A stretch of 64,000 bases of DNA. Origin: an uncultured Anaerolineae bacterium (lineage in GTDB: Bacteria; Chloroflexota; Anaerolineae; CG2-30-64-16). This document shows positions 1 through 8,012 of this stretch, in pieces. Where the stretch lies: positions 53,758 through 117,757 of the forward strand of contig CAKZKT010000055.1 of the NCBI GenBank assembly GCA_937124585.1. The letters run 5' to 3'. Position 1 is the first letter of the stretch, and each line of letters begins with the position of its first letter. The notes beneath the pieces were generated by a model. The model worked only from the letters and a program-made list of their open reading frames with translations. It made no database searches and was not told where the DNA came from. The translations under genes and the position numbers were made by a program.

Positions 1-50
1 GTCTTGCCGACGCCGCCCTTTTGGTTGGCAATAGCGATGATCTGGCCCAT
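1..50 (-). CDS. parA: ParA/Soj-family chromosome partitioning ATPase, N-terminal fragment
   Basis: Only the first 16 codons plus part of the next lie in the window; the gene runs off the left edge. The minus strand reads MGQIIAIANQKGGVGK, the deviant Walker A (KGGVGKT) motif that opens ParA/Soj/MinD-type ATPases. ParA proteins move chromosome origins with ParB and parS sites, so a ParB gene would be expected just outside the window. The ATG at 50 is the natural start because the motif sits about ten residues in, as is usual for Soj. An extended -10 lies about 50 bases upstream. ParA or Soj is strongly supported; the precise subfamily cannot be decided from 16 residues. Confidence 0.85.
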   Translation of the reverse strand, partial: MGQIIAIANQKGGVGK

Positions 51-99
51 GTCGTTCCGTCCATTTGCAATGCGACAACAAGCCGTTCAGCGTGACCAG

Positions 100-105
100 A
101 TTATA
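100..105 (-). promoter_or_regulatory. extended -10 promoter for parA
   Basis: The minus strand shows TGCTATAAT, a perfect -10 hexamer preceded by the TGn extension. No good -35 is seen at 17 bases. The expected transcription start is about 43 bases upstream of the parA ATG. Confidence 0.5.
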
Positions 106-130
106 GCATATGTTGTCCAGAAATGCATCT

Positions 131-177
131 GACGTGATACCCAGACGTGCCAGGCACGTGATCCCCAATGTGATACC
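131..177. repeat. iterated ACGTG-containing short repeats upstream of parA
   Basis: Between ubiX and parA the plus strand reads GACGTGATACC, then GACGTGCCAGG, CACGTGATCCC and AATGTGATACC, spaced at about 12-base steps. The middle part, ACGTGCCAGGCACGT (145-159), is itself a palindrome around one central base. The block lies just upstream of the parA promoter, so it could bind a regulator or be a degenerate partition-related site. It does not match the parS consensus beyond the CACGTG core. Confidence 0.4.
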
Positions 178-196
178 TCGTCGCGTTTTAGCGTGT

Positions 197-802
197 TCAC
201 GCCGGCCCGGCGCCTGGCCCGGCTGGTTTAGGGGAAGGTTGCACGCCTGTCCAGCGATAGTAGAGTTCGTTGTCGAGACCGATGCGCGCCAGCATGCGGC
301 CCACTGTGCCGCGCACGATGTCGTCGAGCGTTTGCGGTCGGCTGTAGAACGCGGGCACAGGTGGGAAAATCACGCAGCCGATCTGCGCGGCCTGCAGCAT
401 GAGCTGCAAATGGCCGACATGGAGGGGGGTTTCCCGCACCATCAGCAGCACCGGCCGTCCCTCTTTGAGCTGCACATCGGCCGCGCGTGACAGGAGATCA
501 TCGGTGTAGGAATGGGCGATGGCAGACAGAGTCTTGATGCTGCACGGCGCGACGATCATCCCGGCGGTGATGCAGGAGCCGCTGGCGATCGCGGCGGCGA
601 TGTCGTTGGGCCGATACACGACATCGGCCAGCGCCTCCACTTCGCGCGGCGTCCAGTCGGTCTCCTGGGCAATCGTGATGCGTGCCGCGGGCGTCAGCAC
701 CAGGTGCGTCTCCACTTCGCCCACGGCGCGCAGCGCCTGCAGCAGACGAATGCCGTAGACCTGGCCGGACGCGCCCGTCATGCCTACAATCAGCCGTTTC
801 AT
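197..802 (-). CDS. ubiX: UbiX/Pad1-family flavin prenyltransferase
   Basis: UbiX joins a dimethylallyl group to FMN to make prenyl-FMN, the cofactor of UbiD-type (de)carboxylases. The protein opens with MKRLIVGMTGASGQVYGIRL, the FMN-binding GxTGAxG motif. It continues with SCITAGMIVAPCSIKTLSAI and a VRETPLHVGHLQ segment, all typical of the family, and is about 200 residues long as expected. I start at the ATG at 802 rather than the upstream TTG used by the ORF track. That ATG overlaps the ubiE stop codon as ATGA, implying translational coupling. The gene is the last of the ABC-ubiE-ubiX operon. No ubiD partner is visible in the window. Confidence 0.9.
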   Translation of the reverse strand: MKRLIVGMTGASGQVYGIRLLQALRAVGEVETHLVLTPAARITIAQETDWTPREVEALADVVYRPNDIAAAIASGSCITAGMIVAPCSIKTLSAIAHSYTDDLLSRAADVQLKEGRPVLLMVRETPLHVGHLQLMLQAAQIGCVIFPPVPAFYSRPQTLDDIVRGTVGRMLARIGLDNELYYRWTGVQPSPKPAGPGAGPA

Positions 803-1545
803 TTGATCCCCCAATGGATGGCGATTGTGCCGAACATCGCCAGCCGATAGCGCACCTCGCGCAGGCCGGCCGCCGTCATGATGCGCGCCAGCGCATCCGG
901 CGGCGGGAAGACGTCCACCGACTCCGGCAGGTAACGATAGGCCTCGCGCTGACCACTGAGCAGGCCCCCGATCAGTGGGACGACGTGGAAGAAGTAGCCG
1001 CGGAACAGCCGGCCAAAGATCGGCGTGCGCGGCATGGTGAGCTCCAGGCAGACGACCCGACCGCCCGGAGCGACGACGCGCACCTGTTCGCGGAACGCCG
1101 CGGCAATGTCCACGACGTTGCGCATCATGAAGCCGGAGCAGACGGCGTCGAAGATGTTGTCGGGGAACGGCAATGCCAGCGCATCGCCCTCGGCGAACGG
1201 GACAGACAGCCCTGGATGCTTTTCACGGCCGATGAGCATCATCTGGCGGGTGAGGTCGAGGCCCACAGGCTGCGTCGTCGGGTCGAGCCGCAATGCTTCG
1301 TAGGCGATATCGCCGGTGCCGGTGGCCACGTCGAGGAGGCGGCCGCCGTGCGGCAGCGCGCACAGTTGCACGACTGCACGCCGCCAGGCCACATCGCGGC
1401 CCAGGGTCATCAGGCGATTCATCAGGTCGTAGCGATGGGCAATCGCCGCAAACATGCGCCGCACGTAGGCGCGTTTTTCCGGGGGCGGCGGCAGGACGCT
1501 GTAGGAAGTCACCACGGAATCTCGTCTCCTCGTGTTATCTGTCAC
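799..1545 (-). CDS. ubiE: UbiE/MenG demethylmenaquinone C-methyltransferase
   Basis: This class I SAM-dependent methyltransferase carries out the last C-methylation in menaquinone (or ubiquinone) synthesis. The N-terminus has FAAIAHRYDLMNRLMTLG, the UbiE signature, followed by the SAM loop LLDVATGTGDIAYEAL. The second family signature (SGFMMRNVVDIAAAFREQVRV) lies in the middle. At 248 residues it is of normal length. The start is a GTG that overlaps the 3' end of the upstream ABC permease by 11 bases, and its own stop overlaps the ubiX ATG. The three genes are therefore probably translated as a coupled set. In a Chloroflexota-like cell menaquinone is the likely product. Confidence 0.93.
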   Translation of the reverse strand: MTDNTRRRDSVVTSYSVLPPPPEKRAYVRRMFAAIAHRYDLMNRLMTLGRDVAWRRAVVQLCALPHGGRLLDVATGTGDIAYEALRLDPTTQPVGLDLTRQMMLIGREKHPGLSVPFAEGDALALPFPDNIFDAVCSGFMMRNVVDIAAAFREQVRVVAPGGRVVCLELTMPRTPIFGRLFRGYFFHVVPLIGGLLSGQREAYRYLPESVDVFPPPDALARIMTAAGLREVRYRLAMFGTIAIHWGIK

Positions 1546-2281
1546 GCGCGAACATCCACGGTGCCAGGCGCCGTTCCAGACGATCTACGACAAAGTAAAG
1601 CAGCAGACCGAGCGCGCTCATGGCGATCACGCCCACGTACATCTCTTCGTAGGCCAGGCGTCCCCAGCTTTCCACGATGATGTAGTAGCCCAATCCCGAA
1701 GTGGTCGCGAAGGATTCGGCGAAAAATAGAACGGCCACCGCCGTGCCGATGCTGACGCGCAGCGCGGTCAGGGCGGCGGGCACCGTAGCCGGCAGGTAGA
1801 CGAAGCGGAAGAGGGCGCGTCGGCCGGCGCCCAATGAGCGCACGGAATAGATCAGCTCGGGCCGCAGCGCGCTGGCCTGGTCGCGCACGACGACCAGGAT
1901 GGGGAAGAAGAGGATCAGAAAGATGATGAAAACCTTCGATGTGTCGCCGATGCCCAAAAAGAGCAGGATGATGGGCAGGAAAACGATCTTGGGAATCGGG
2001 TAAAGGATATAGATCAGCGGCGCAAACAATCGGTTGAGGCGCTGGCTCTGGCCCAGGACCAGGCCGGCCGGCACGGCGAGCGCCGTGGCGATCACAATGC
2101 TGGCGATCACCCGCCAGGCGCTGACGAGGAAATGCCATCCCAGACCGCGCAACAGCTCGCGGCCGAAGACCTGGGCCACGGCCAGCGGACCGGGCAGCAC
2201 CGCAATGCGCAGAAGCCAGGCCAGCAGTTGCCACACGATTAATAGGTTGATGGTTGCCAACAACAGTTCACGCCGACGCAT
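1535..2281 (-). CDS. ABC transporter permease, NitT/TauT (SsuC/TauC/ThiX) type
   Basis: This is a 248-residue integral membrane protein with about six hydrophobic helices. It has the binding-protein-dependent permease (EAA) loop near SVRSLGAGRRALFRFVYLPA, where the ATPase docks. Its N-terminus MRRRELLLATINLLIVWQLLAWLL is a plausible first helix and fixes the start. It belongs to the permease family that serves nitrate, taurine, alkanesulfonate, riboflavin and thiamine-precursor importers. The substrate cannot be told from sequence. It follows the ATPase gene by 124 bases, across a perfect palindrome, and overlaps ubiE by 11 bases. Confidence 0.88.
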   Translation of the reverse strand: MRRRELLLATINLLIVWQLLAWLLRIAVLPGPLAVAQVFGRELLRGLGWHFLVSAWRVIASIVIATALAVPAGLVLGQSQRLNRLFAPLIYILYPIPKIVFLPIILLFLGIGDTSKVFIIFLILFFPILVVVRDQASALRPELIYSVRSLGAGRRALFRFVYLPATVPAALTALRVSIGTAVAVLFFAESFATTSGLGYYIIVESWGRLAYEEMYVGVIAMSALGLLLYFVVDRLERRLAPWMFARDR

Positions 2282-2388
2282 AGCGACCTCATGGAGCTAC
2301 TGACGCAGTAGCTATGTTTCACACAATCCGGCCGACATAGACGAACTGAAGATAGTCATGCTATGCTCCGTTTAACGGCTTACGCACA

Positions 2389-2416
2389 CCAAAAAATGAC
2401 CGCGGTCATTTTTTGG
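2389..2416. terminator. 28-bp perfect palindrome at the ATPase stop codon (attenuator or terminator)
   Basis: CCAAAAAATGAC followed by CGCG and GTCATTTTTTGG forms a perfect 28-base inverted repeat. Read in gene direction it has an A-run on one side and a U-run on the other, and it includes the TGA stop of the ATPase gene. It sits between the ATPase and permease genes of one operon. It may reduce read-through, protect the upstream mRNA, or be a protein-binding operator. Confidence 0.6.
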
Positions 2417-3203
2417 GTTCGCCGGACTCTTCGGCCAGCAAGGTGCGCAACTCGGTGCATTTCTCCTGATAGGCAAGCTGACGGCGAAAATCGAGCGCGC
2501 CGGCGCCCGGATTCTCGACGACACGGGCCACGGTGTTCGGCGCGCGGCCCAGGAGCAGGATGCGCCGGCCCAGATAGACCGCCTCCTCGATGTTGTGGGT
2601 CACGATGACGGTGGTGACGCCGGTTTCCTGACGCAGCTCCAGGGTCAGGCGCTGCAGGTCTTCGCGCGTGAGGGCGTCGAGGGATGAGAATGGTTCATCC
2701 ATGAGGAGGAGATTGGGCTGCTGAAGCAGGCTGCGGGCAATGGCCACGCGCTGGCGCTGGCCGCCGCTGATCTGGCCGGGATATTTGTCGCGCTGATCGG
2801 CGATGCCCAGGCGGGCCAGCCAGCGGTCCACCTGGGCCGGCGCGATATCGGGCCGCGGATAGGGGCGCGGGGCATCCGGAGGCGTGTGTTTGCGCCGATA
2901 AAACTGGCCGATGCGCATCACCAGGGCCACGTTTTCCCACACCGTGGCCCAGGGCAGCAGGCCGAAGTCCTGGAGCACTAGGCCGGTGCTGGCGCGTGGC
3001 CGCGGCACCGGCCGGCCATCTACCAGGATCTGGCCGGCGTTCGGCTGGCGTAGCCCGGCAACCAGATAGAGCAGTGTGCTCTTGCCGCAACCAGACGGCC
3101 CGATCACTGCCCAGGCTTCGCCGGCCTCGACCTGCCAGTCAAAATCCTGAAAGAGCGGTGCCTGATTGGGGTAGGCAAACGTGACCTGCGAGAAACGAAT
3201 CAT
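2406..3203 (-). CDS. ABC transporter ATP-binding protein, NitT/TauT type
   Basis: This is a 265-residue nucleotide-binding subunit. Its Walker A is GPSGCGKST, Q-loop region LVLQDFGLLPW, signature ISGGQRQRVAIARSL, Walker B LLLMDEPFSSLDAL and switch histidine VTHNIEEAV. These match the SsuB/TauB/NrtD class that powers NitT/TauT-like importers. The neighbours are the matching lipoprotein (upstream) and permease (downstream). A short insert after the Q-loop (RRKHTPPDAPRPYPRPD) is slightly longer than usual. The stop codon lies inside a perfect palindrome. Confidence 0.93.
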   Translation of the reverse strand: MIRFSQVTFAYPNQAPLFQDFDWQVEAGEAWAVIGPSGCGKSTLLYLVAGLRQPNAGQILVDGRPVPRPRASTGLVLQDFGLLPWATVWENVALVMRIGQFYRRKHTPPDAPRPYPRPDIAPAQVDRWLARLGIADQRDKYPGQISGGQRQRVAIARSLLQQPNLLLMDEPFSSLDALTREDLQRLTLELRQETGVTTVIVTHNIEEAVYLGRRILLLGRAPNTVARVVENPGAGALDFRRQLAYQEKCTELRTLLAEESGEPKK

Positions 3204-3254
3204 GATGCAGCCGTGCGTCCAGCCGATCGCCGCCAGGCGTTGTCAGGTGCTCGT

Positions 3255-4217
3255 CTATTTCGGCAGGAAGGAGCGATCCACCATCTCCTCATACGGTATG
3301 TCGCGGCTGATCAGGCCTTTGGTGCGCATCCAGGCCAGGGCATCCGCCACCTCCGCCTCGGTGGGGAGGCCGCGGCCGGGGAAGGGCGGCATCTTGTAGC
3401 TGTTCTCGATGCTCTTCGGCACGCGCCCCTGCTCGATCAGGAGGCCCTGATATTTTTCGGGATGGGCGTTGATCTCCTCGACAGCACGCTCCCAGGCGAT
3501 CAGGAACTTGCGCACGGTGTTCGGCTTGTTTTTGAGCGCCTCGTTTCGAAAGGCCAGCACCGATTGCGAGAGCTCTGGTCGTTTCGTGTCGTCTATCACC
3601 AGCTTCGCGCCGCCTGCGATGGCGCCCTGCGCCAGCGGATCGGGGAGGGTGGCGAACTTCAGGTTGCCGTTCATCAGCTGCTCGAAGCGCACCGTGATGG
3701 CATTGACCTCTTCGGCCTTGACCTCTTCCGGCTTGAGGCCGGCCCCCTCCAGCAGACGCGAGGTGATATACTCGATGATGGTGTTCTGGCTCATGCCGAT
3801 CGGAACGCCCTTGACATCGGCCGGGCCGCTGACGGTGCTGTTGGGCGCAGCCAGGAGGCGGAAGAGCGGCGCGTCCGGGAAGGGCCGCCGCGCAGTGTAG
3901 ACGGCTTTCACCTGCGTGGTCTGCTTGTTGAAGATGCCAAGCACGATCAGGTCGGTCAGCATTCCGTCCACCTGGCCCGCCTGCACCACCGCGTTCTGCT
4001 CCTGGGGGCTTTTGACCGGCACCACTTCGACTTCGATGCCGACTTCTTTGAAGTAGCCGTTCTGCTGCGCGACGAAGACCGGGATGGTATCCAGCACCGG
4101 GATCAAGGAAAGCTTCAGTTTCGTGTCCCCCGCAGGCGCCGGCACGCACCCGCTCACAGAGACCACAAGCACCATGAGGCACAAGATTACGGACCACACC
4201 CAGAATCGAACCTTCAT
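3255..4217 (-). CDS. ABC transporter substrate-binding lipoprotein, NMT1/NitT-TauT type
   Basis: The 320-residue protein begins with a hydrophobic signal and a lipobox (VSVSGC), so it should be a lipoprotein outside the membrane. The start of the mature part (KLSLIPVLDTIPVFVAQQNG) and the GYFKEVGIEVEVVP segment match periplasmic binding proteins of the NMT1/THI5-like group. That group serves nitrate, taurine, thiamine precursors and, in some Chloroflexota, riboflavin (family knowledge). The substrate here is unknown. The ATG lies two bases after the stop of the upstream acidic membrane protein, with AGGAAAT as a likely ribosome binding site. Neighbouring ubiE and ubiX make a cofactor or aromatic precursor an attractive guess only. 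Confidence 0.87.
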   Translation of the reverse strand: MKVRFWVWSVILCLMVLVVSVSGCVPAPAGDTKLKLSLIPVLDTIPVFVAQQNGYFKEVGIEVEVVPVKSPQEQNAVVQAGQVDGMLTDLIVLGIFNKQTTQVKAVYTARRPFPDAPLFRLLAAPNSTVSGPADVKGVPIGMSQNTIIEYITSRLLEGAGLKPEEVKAEEVNAITVRFEQLMNGNLKFATLPDPLAQGAIAGGAKLVIDDTKRPELSQSVLAFRNEALKNKPNTVRKFLIAWERAVEEINAHPEKYQGLLIEQGRVPKSIENSYKMPPFPGRGLPTEAEVADALAWMRTKGLISRDIPYEEMVDRSFLPK

Positions 4218-4219
4218 TT

Positions 4220-4615
4220 CTATTTCCTGTTGCGAGTTTTGGGCGACGCGGCAGACTTGCTGCCCGTGCCTGCCGGCTTATCCGACGGCAATTCGCCGGG
4301 CGTCGGCCGGCTGCGACGCCACGGGACGATGGGCGGTTCTTCCGCTTGTTCTTCTTCCTCCTCTTCCTCTTCCTCCTCCCATGTGTCCACCCAGTGCGGT
4401 TCAGGAGCCGGTATCAACGACAGCCTGACGATCAGGAACGCCAAACCGCTCGCGATGGCGAGGGCGATCAGAGAGCCCTGCCACTGGGTCAGGTCGAACC
4501 AGCGATGCAACAGCAGGCCGATCAGGGCGATGCCCAGCGCACCGATGACTGTGCCGGCCAGAGCGATCACCATGAAGATGACCGCGATGATCAGGGTGAC
4601 GATCAAATTGCGCAT
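4220..4615 (-). CDS. small membrane protein with polyglutamate stretch, unknown function
   Basis: I do not recognise this protein. From the chosen ATG (MRNLIVTLIIAV...) it is 131 residues. Two or three hydrophobic segments cover roughly residues 5-75, followed by a cytosol-like tail with a run of about ten glutamates after WVDTW. The end is basic and proline-rich. The longer ORF start is rejected because the 25 extra residues look non-coding and contain the -10 box. The Glu run is encoded by GAG/GAA repeats. It is the first gene before the ABC lipoprotein, only two bases upstream, so it is probably in the same operon. Confidence 0.6.
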   Translation of the reverse strand: MRNLIVTLIIAVIFMVIALAGTVIGALGIALIGLLLHRWFDLTQWQGSLIALAIASGLAFLIVRLSLIPAPEPHWVDTWEEEEEEEEEEQAEEPPIVPWRRSRPTPGELPSDKPAGTGSKSAASPKTRNRK

Positions 4616-4663
4616 GATCTGCGATCCTTTCCGCTGCATTTGGCCAAGCGGATGCTGGACGCC

Positions 4664-4669
4664 ATTATA
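4664..4669 (-). promoter_or_regulatory. extended -10 promoter for the membrane protein-ABC-ubiE-ubiX operon
   Basis: The minus strand shows TGGTATAAT, a perfect -10 with TGn extension, about 50 bases upstream of the ATG at 4615. The -35 is weak. This is the only clear promoter ahead of the operon. Confidence 0.55.
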
Positions 4670-4686
4670 CCATATCGGCGGCGATA

Positions 4687-5241
4687 TCACATGAGATGCG
4701 ACAGCAGCACGCGCAAGCCGATCAGGATCAAGATGCCGCCGCCGACGACCTCCATGCGTTTGCCGAAGCGCTGGCCCAGCCGATGGCCGATTTTGAGGCC
4801 GATCAGCGCCAGGCCGCCGGCCACTGCCCCGATCACCAGCACCGGCAACACGATGTGCACGCGCAGCATGGCCAGCGTCAGGCCGATGGCGAAGGCATCA
4901 ATGCTGGTGGCGATGGAAAGGAGGACCAGCGTGGCGCCGCGCGAGGGGTCTTTGCTGTGGCTTTCGCCTTCGACATCCAGGCCGGAGCGGATCATGCGGA
5001 TGCCGACAAAAGCAAGCAGGCCAAACGCGACCCAATGATCTATGGCCGCCACCAGGCTGGCGATCTGCGTGCCGACCAGCCAGCCCAGCACCGGCATGAT
5101 GGCCTGAAAGAGGCCGAAGTGGAACGACAGCCGAAAAAGCGGCCGCCGACCGTGGACATACGGGGTCGTGCCGATGCCCAGCGAGACCGCGAAGCAGTCC
5201 ATGGCCAGGCCGACGGCCATCAACAGGATCTCAAGAATGGT
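4687..5241 (-). CDS. mntP: MntP-type manganese efflux pump
   Basis: MntP exports Mn(II) across the inner membrane. The protein is about 184 residues with six hydrophobic helices. It carries the family motifs LAMDCFAVSLGIG in helix 1 and a second copy, IATSIDAFAIGL, in helix 4, with the aspartates thought to be involved in metal passage. The GTG at 5241 is chosen because it aligns with usual MntP N-termini (VTILEILLMAVGLAMD). It overlaps the end of the upstream glycosyltransferase by 11 bases. No Mn riboswitch (yybP-ykoY) was seen upstream, since the preceding sequence is coding. Confidence 0.88.
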   Translation of the reverse strand, partial: TILEILLMAVGLAMDCFAVSLGIGTTPYVHGRRPLFRLSFHFGLFQAIMPVLGWLVGTQIASLVAAIDHWVAFGLLAFVGIRMIRSGLDVEGESHSKDPSRGATLVLLSIATSIDAFAIGLTLAMLRVHIVLPVLVIGAVAGGLALIGLKIGHRLGQRFGKRMEVVGGGILILIGLRVLLSHLM

Positions 5242-6808
5242 CACACGCGTCCACTTGTTTCGGGGTCCGGACAAAGGTGAGCCGCGAGCCGAGCATCATC
5301 TTCGTCTGGGCATGGAGAACGGGCAATCCGATCATCACGAACGAGGCCACCGGCATTGCGGCCCAGCCTAACACTTCCAGGAAAAGGGTGGAAAGCTGCC
5401 AATGCCGGATGCTCGAGGAGGCGCGCACACGCTCGGCAATCCACGTGCCCCACAGGCCGAGTGCGCCGAGCACGTTGGCGGCCTGCAACAGAAGCGGGTA
5501 GGGGAACCCGCCAGGCAGCGTGATCACCGGATTGCCGTCCAGGAGGATGGAAAGGATCGTGCCGATCAAAACCATGCCGCCGCCGACGCTGAAGATCAGG
5601 TGATCGTGCAGGCTCTTGACGAGCGGCACGAGCTTGCGCATCCAGGGCATTCCCTGAGCACGCCCCCATTGCTGGAGGATATAACTGGCGTCCTGACAAC
5701 CCCAGCCGTGGCGCAGCTTTTGCTTGTAGAAATACACCAGGGTCTGCCAGTAGGTGGCGCCGACGATGGTATCTCCCTTGTTCGGCAGGTAGACCGGCAC
5801 CAGGCGCACCTGGCCCAACGTGGCAAAATAGCAGCGCAGGAACATGTGCGTATCATCGGCGATGACGGCCGGGTCCCAGTAGCCGACCTGCTCGGCCAGC
5901 TTGAAGCTCAGCGTGAAGGTGCTGAGGGGCAATGGGAAAGATGCCGCGTTGCTCTGCTCCGACAGATGCACGGCATTCGTCAGGAACGTGAACAGGCGGA
6001 TGATGGTGGGAGCCCGCCAGATGTTGTTGTCGAGCAGGAGCGGTGCCTGCCAGAAGCGCCGATAGCGCTCCGGATCGGCGGCAAACAGCCGCGAGATGGC
6101 GTCGAAGTAATCCGGATGGAAGACCGAATCGGCGTCTGACGAGGTGAGCGTCAGGCGATCCATGGCCATATGCCGACGCTCCACCAGCTCGCGGCGCACC
6201 TCCTCGGCGGCCCAGCGCAGGTTCGAGCCTTTGCCTCGGATTTCGCCCGGCAGGCCGGCAGGATGAAACGTTGCCAGCAGGTCGGCGAAGCGGCCGGCAA
6301 AGCGCGCCTGCAGCGCGGCAGCCTTGGCCCGGCAGCCCGGCTCAGCTTCCTCCATGGCCAGGACAACGATCAGGCGCTGCTGCGCCTGATGCTGAATGGC
6401 GAGCGCCTCTAGCGTGCGCGCTAGCACCTCCTCAGGCTCCTGGTAGTTGGCGATCAGCACCACGTGACGCACATCGTCGGCCGACAGATTGCCGACGGCC
6501 GCCAATGCCTTGTCGGGCCGGTTGGTCGCCCATTGCCGACAATGGACGGCGCCGACGATGTAAAATCCCAGCACGATCAGGAAGCGCAGCAGGAGGAAAA
6601 GCGCCACCACGGTGGCCGCAGTCAGCACGGCTCGCGGCAGAACCCAGGCGCCGATCAGACTCAGGCCCAGGATGGTCCATGCCAGCAGGCCGGGCACTTT
6701 ATAACTGAAGTCGTGCGGATTCTCGACGATATCGAGGTCGTGATGCGCGGCAGGTTGGGTGACCGTCGAAGCGGCCCAGGACGCAACGGCCTTCATAGGC
6801 ATGCCCAT
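5231..6808 (-). CDS. membrane glycosyltransferase, family 2 (cellulose-synthase-like fold)
   Basis: The protein has two N-terminal membrane helices, a soluble catalytic part and two or three C-terminal helices, as in processive GT2 enzymes. The catalytic part shows VVLIANYQEPEEV near the start, the DxD-like SSDADSVFHPDYF motif, an IADDTHMFLR acidic motif and a Q/RxxRW-like element KLRHGWGC. The sugar and acceptor are unknown. The start chosen is the ATG at 6808 (MGMPMKAV); the ATG at 6802 fits the AGGA site better, and the ORF could begin at 6853. It is followed by, and overlaps, mntP. Confidence 0.75.
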   Translation of the reverse strand: MGMPMKAVASWAASTVTQPAAHHDLDIVENPHDFSYKVPGLLAWTILGLSLIGAWVLPRAVLTAATVVALFLLLRFLIVLGFYIVGAVHCRQWATNRPDKALAAVGNLSADDVRHVVLIANYQEPEEVLARTLEALAIQHQAQQRLIVVLAMEEAEPGCRAKAAALQARFAGRFADLLATFHPAGLPGEIRGKGSNLRWAAEEVRRELVERRHMAMDRLTLTSSDADSVFHPDYFDAISRLFAADPERYRRFWQAPLLLDNNIWRAPTIIRLFTFLTNAVHLSEQSNAASFPLPLSTFTLSFKLAEQVGYWDPAVIADDTHMFLRCYFATLGQVRLVPVYLPNKGDTIVGATYWQTLVYFYKQKLRHGWGCQDASYILQQWGRAQGMPWMRKLVPLVKSLHDHLIFSVGGGMVLIGTILSILLDGNPVITLPGGFPYPLLLQAANVLGALGLWGTWIAERVRASSSIRHWQLSTLFLEVLGWAAMPVASFVMIGLPVLHAQTKMMLGSRLTFVRTPKQVDACDHS

Positions 6809-6904
6809 ACTTCCTGTCGCTCGACGGACATACAGAGAGCTATGCCCAAGCACACAAGTGTCTCTGTCACGGGATTCACTCTTCGTACTGGAATTGCGTT
6901 GCGC

Positions 6905-8011
6905 CTAGCTCTTCTCGTAGGGCTGCCCATCGGCAGCCGGCGCAACCGCCCTGCCGACGACGCCGGTCAGGACGATGATCGTGAGCAGATAGGGCAGCAT
7001 CTGCGGGATCTGAGACGGGATGTCGGGACGGAAGATGCTGACCGTAGCGGTCACGCTATTGCCCAGGCCGAACAACAACGCGCCGAGCAGGGCGCCGAAC
7101 GGGTTCCACTTGCCGAAGATCATGGCTGCCAGCCCGATGAAGCCGAGCCCGTTAGTCATCAGGGGGCTGAAGACGTCCACCGCTTCCAGGGTGAACCAGG
7201 CGCCGCCCAGGCCGGCCACAACGCCGCCCAGCAGCGTGTTGATATAGCGCGTGCGCAGGACATCAATGCCGAGCGTATCAGCCGCGCGTGGATGCTCGCC
7301 GACCGCACGCACGCGCAGGCCCCATTGCGTGTAAAAGAGCATCCAGTAGATGCCCACGGCCAGCGCCAACATCAGATAGGTCAGCGGCTTCTGGTGAAAC
7401 AGGATCGGGCCGAGCACGGGAATCTCTGCCAGCAGCGGGATGGGCACCAACGGGAATGTACCGGGCCCGGCCGGCAGATTCTCCGCCAGAAACGCCCGAT
7501 ACATATAGCCGGTAATCCCGATCGCCAGGATGTTAATCACCGTGCCGCTGATGATCTGATCCGATTTGAAGCGAATCGAAAAGACGGCATGCAGCCCGGC
7601 CAACAGGAGCGCCGAGGCAACGGCCATTACCAGCGCCAGCCAGCGGCTCACATTGCCGGCAGCCACCGGCCCCAGCGCATCCTGCAGCAGCTGGAACCCG
7701 AAAAGATTGACGCTGTAGGCCGCCATTGCCGCCATCAGCATTTTGCCTTCGATGCCGATATCCACCACGCCTGCCCGCTCGCACAGCACGCCGCAGAACG
7801 CAGCAAAGGCGATTGGCGTAGCCACGCGCAGGGTTTGGGCCAACGCATCCACCACGCATTTGCCGTCGCACTGGCCGCCGATCACGAGATTGAGCAGCGC
7901 CCAGGCTGCCACCAGGCCGAAGGCGGTCAACAGAATCGTGGTGAGCGATCGCCGCAGCCGGACCCACGCCAGCTGCAAGGCATCGGACAGCGCAGATGTA
8001 CGCTTCACCAT
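6905..8011 (-). CDS. ABC transporter permease, BMP/nucleoside importer (NupQ/YufQ type)
   Basis: The 368-residue permease has about nine to ten hydrophobic segments. It shows family patterns such as ERAGVVDIGIEGKMLMAA near residue 80, GLRVRAVGEHPRAADTLGID (the cytosolic loop facing the ATPase) and a glycine-rich C-terminal helix GLGFIGLAAMIFGKWNPFGA. It is the partner of the larger permease just upstream, with one base between stop and ATG. In Gram-positive bacteria such systems import nucleosides (known for NupNOPQ). The substrate here is inferred by family only. Confidence 0.88.
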   Translation of the reverse strand: MVKRTSALSDALQLAWVRLRRSLTTILLTAFGLVAAWALLNLVIGGQCDGKCVVDALAQTLRVATPIAFAAFCGVLCERAGVVDIGIEGKMLMAAMAAYSVNLFGFQLLQDALGPVAAGNVSRWLALVMAVASALLLAGLHAVFSIRFKSDQIISGTVINILAIGITGYMYRAFLAENLPAGPGTFPLVPIPLLAEIPVLGPILFHQKPLTYLMLALAVGIYWMLFYTQWGLRVRAVGEHPRAADTLGIDVLRTRYINTLLGGVVAGLGGAWFTLEAVDVFSPLMTNGLGFIGLAAMIFGKWNPFGALLGALLFGLGNSVTATVSIFRPDIPSQIPQMLPYLLTIIVLTGVVGRAVAPAADGQPYEKS

Positions 8012-8012
8012 C

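Noticed and set aside
145-160. parS site upstream of parA
   Set aside because: Only the CACGTG core matches; the flanking TGTTTC/GAAACA arms are missing.
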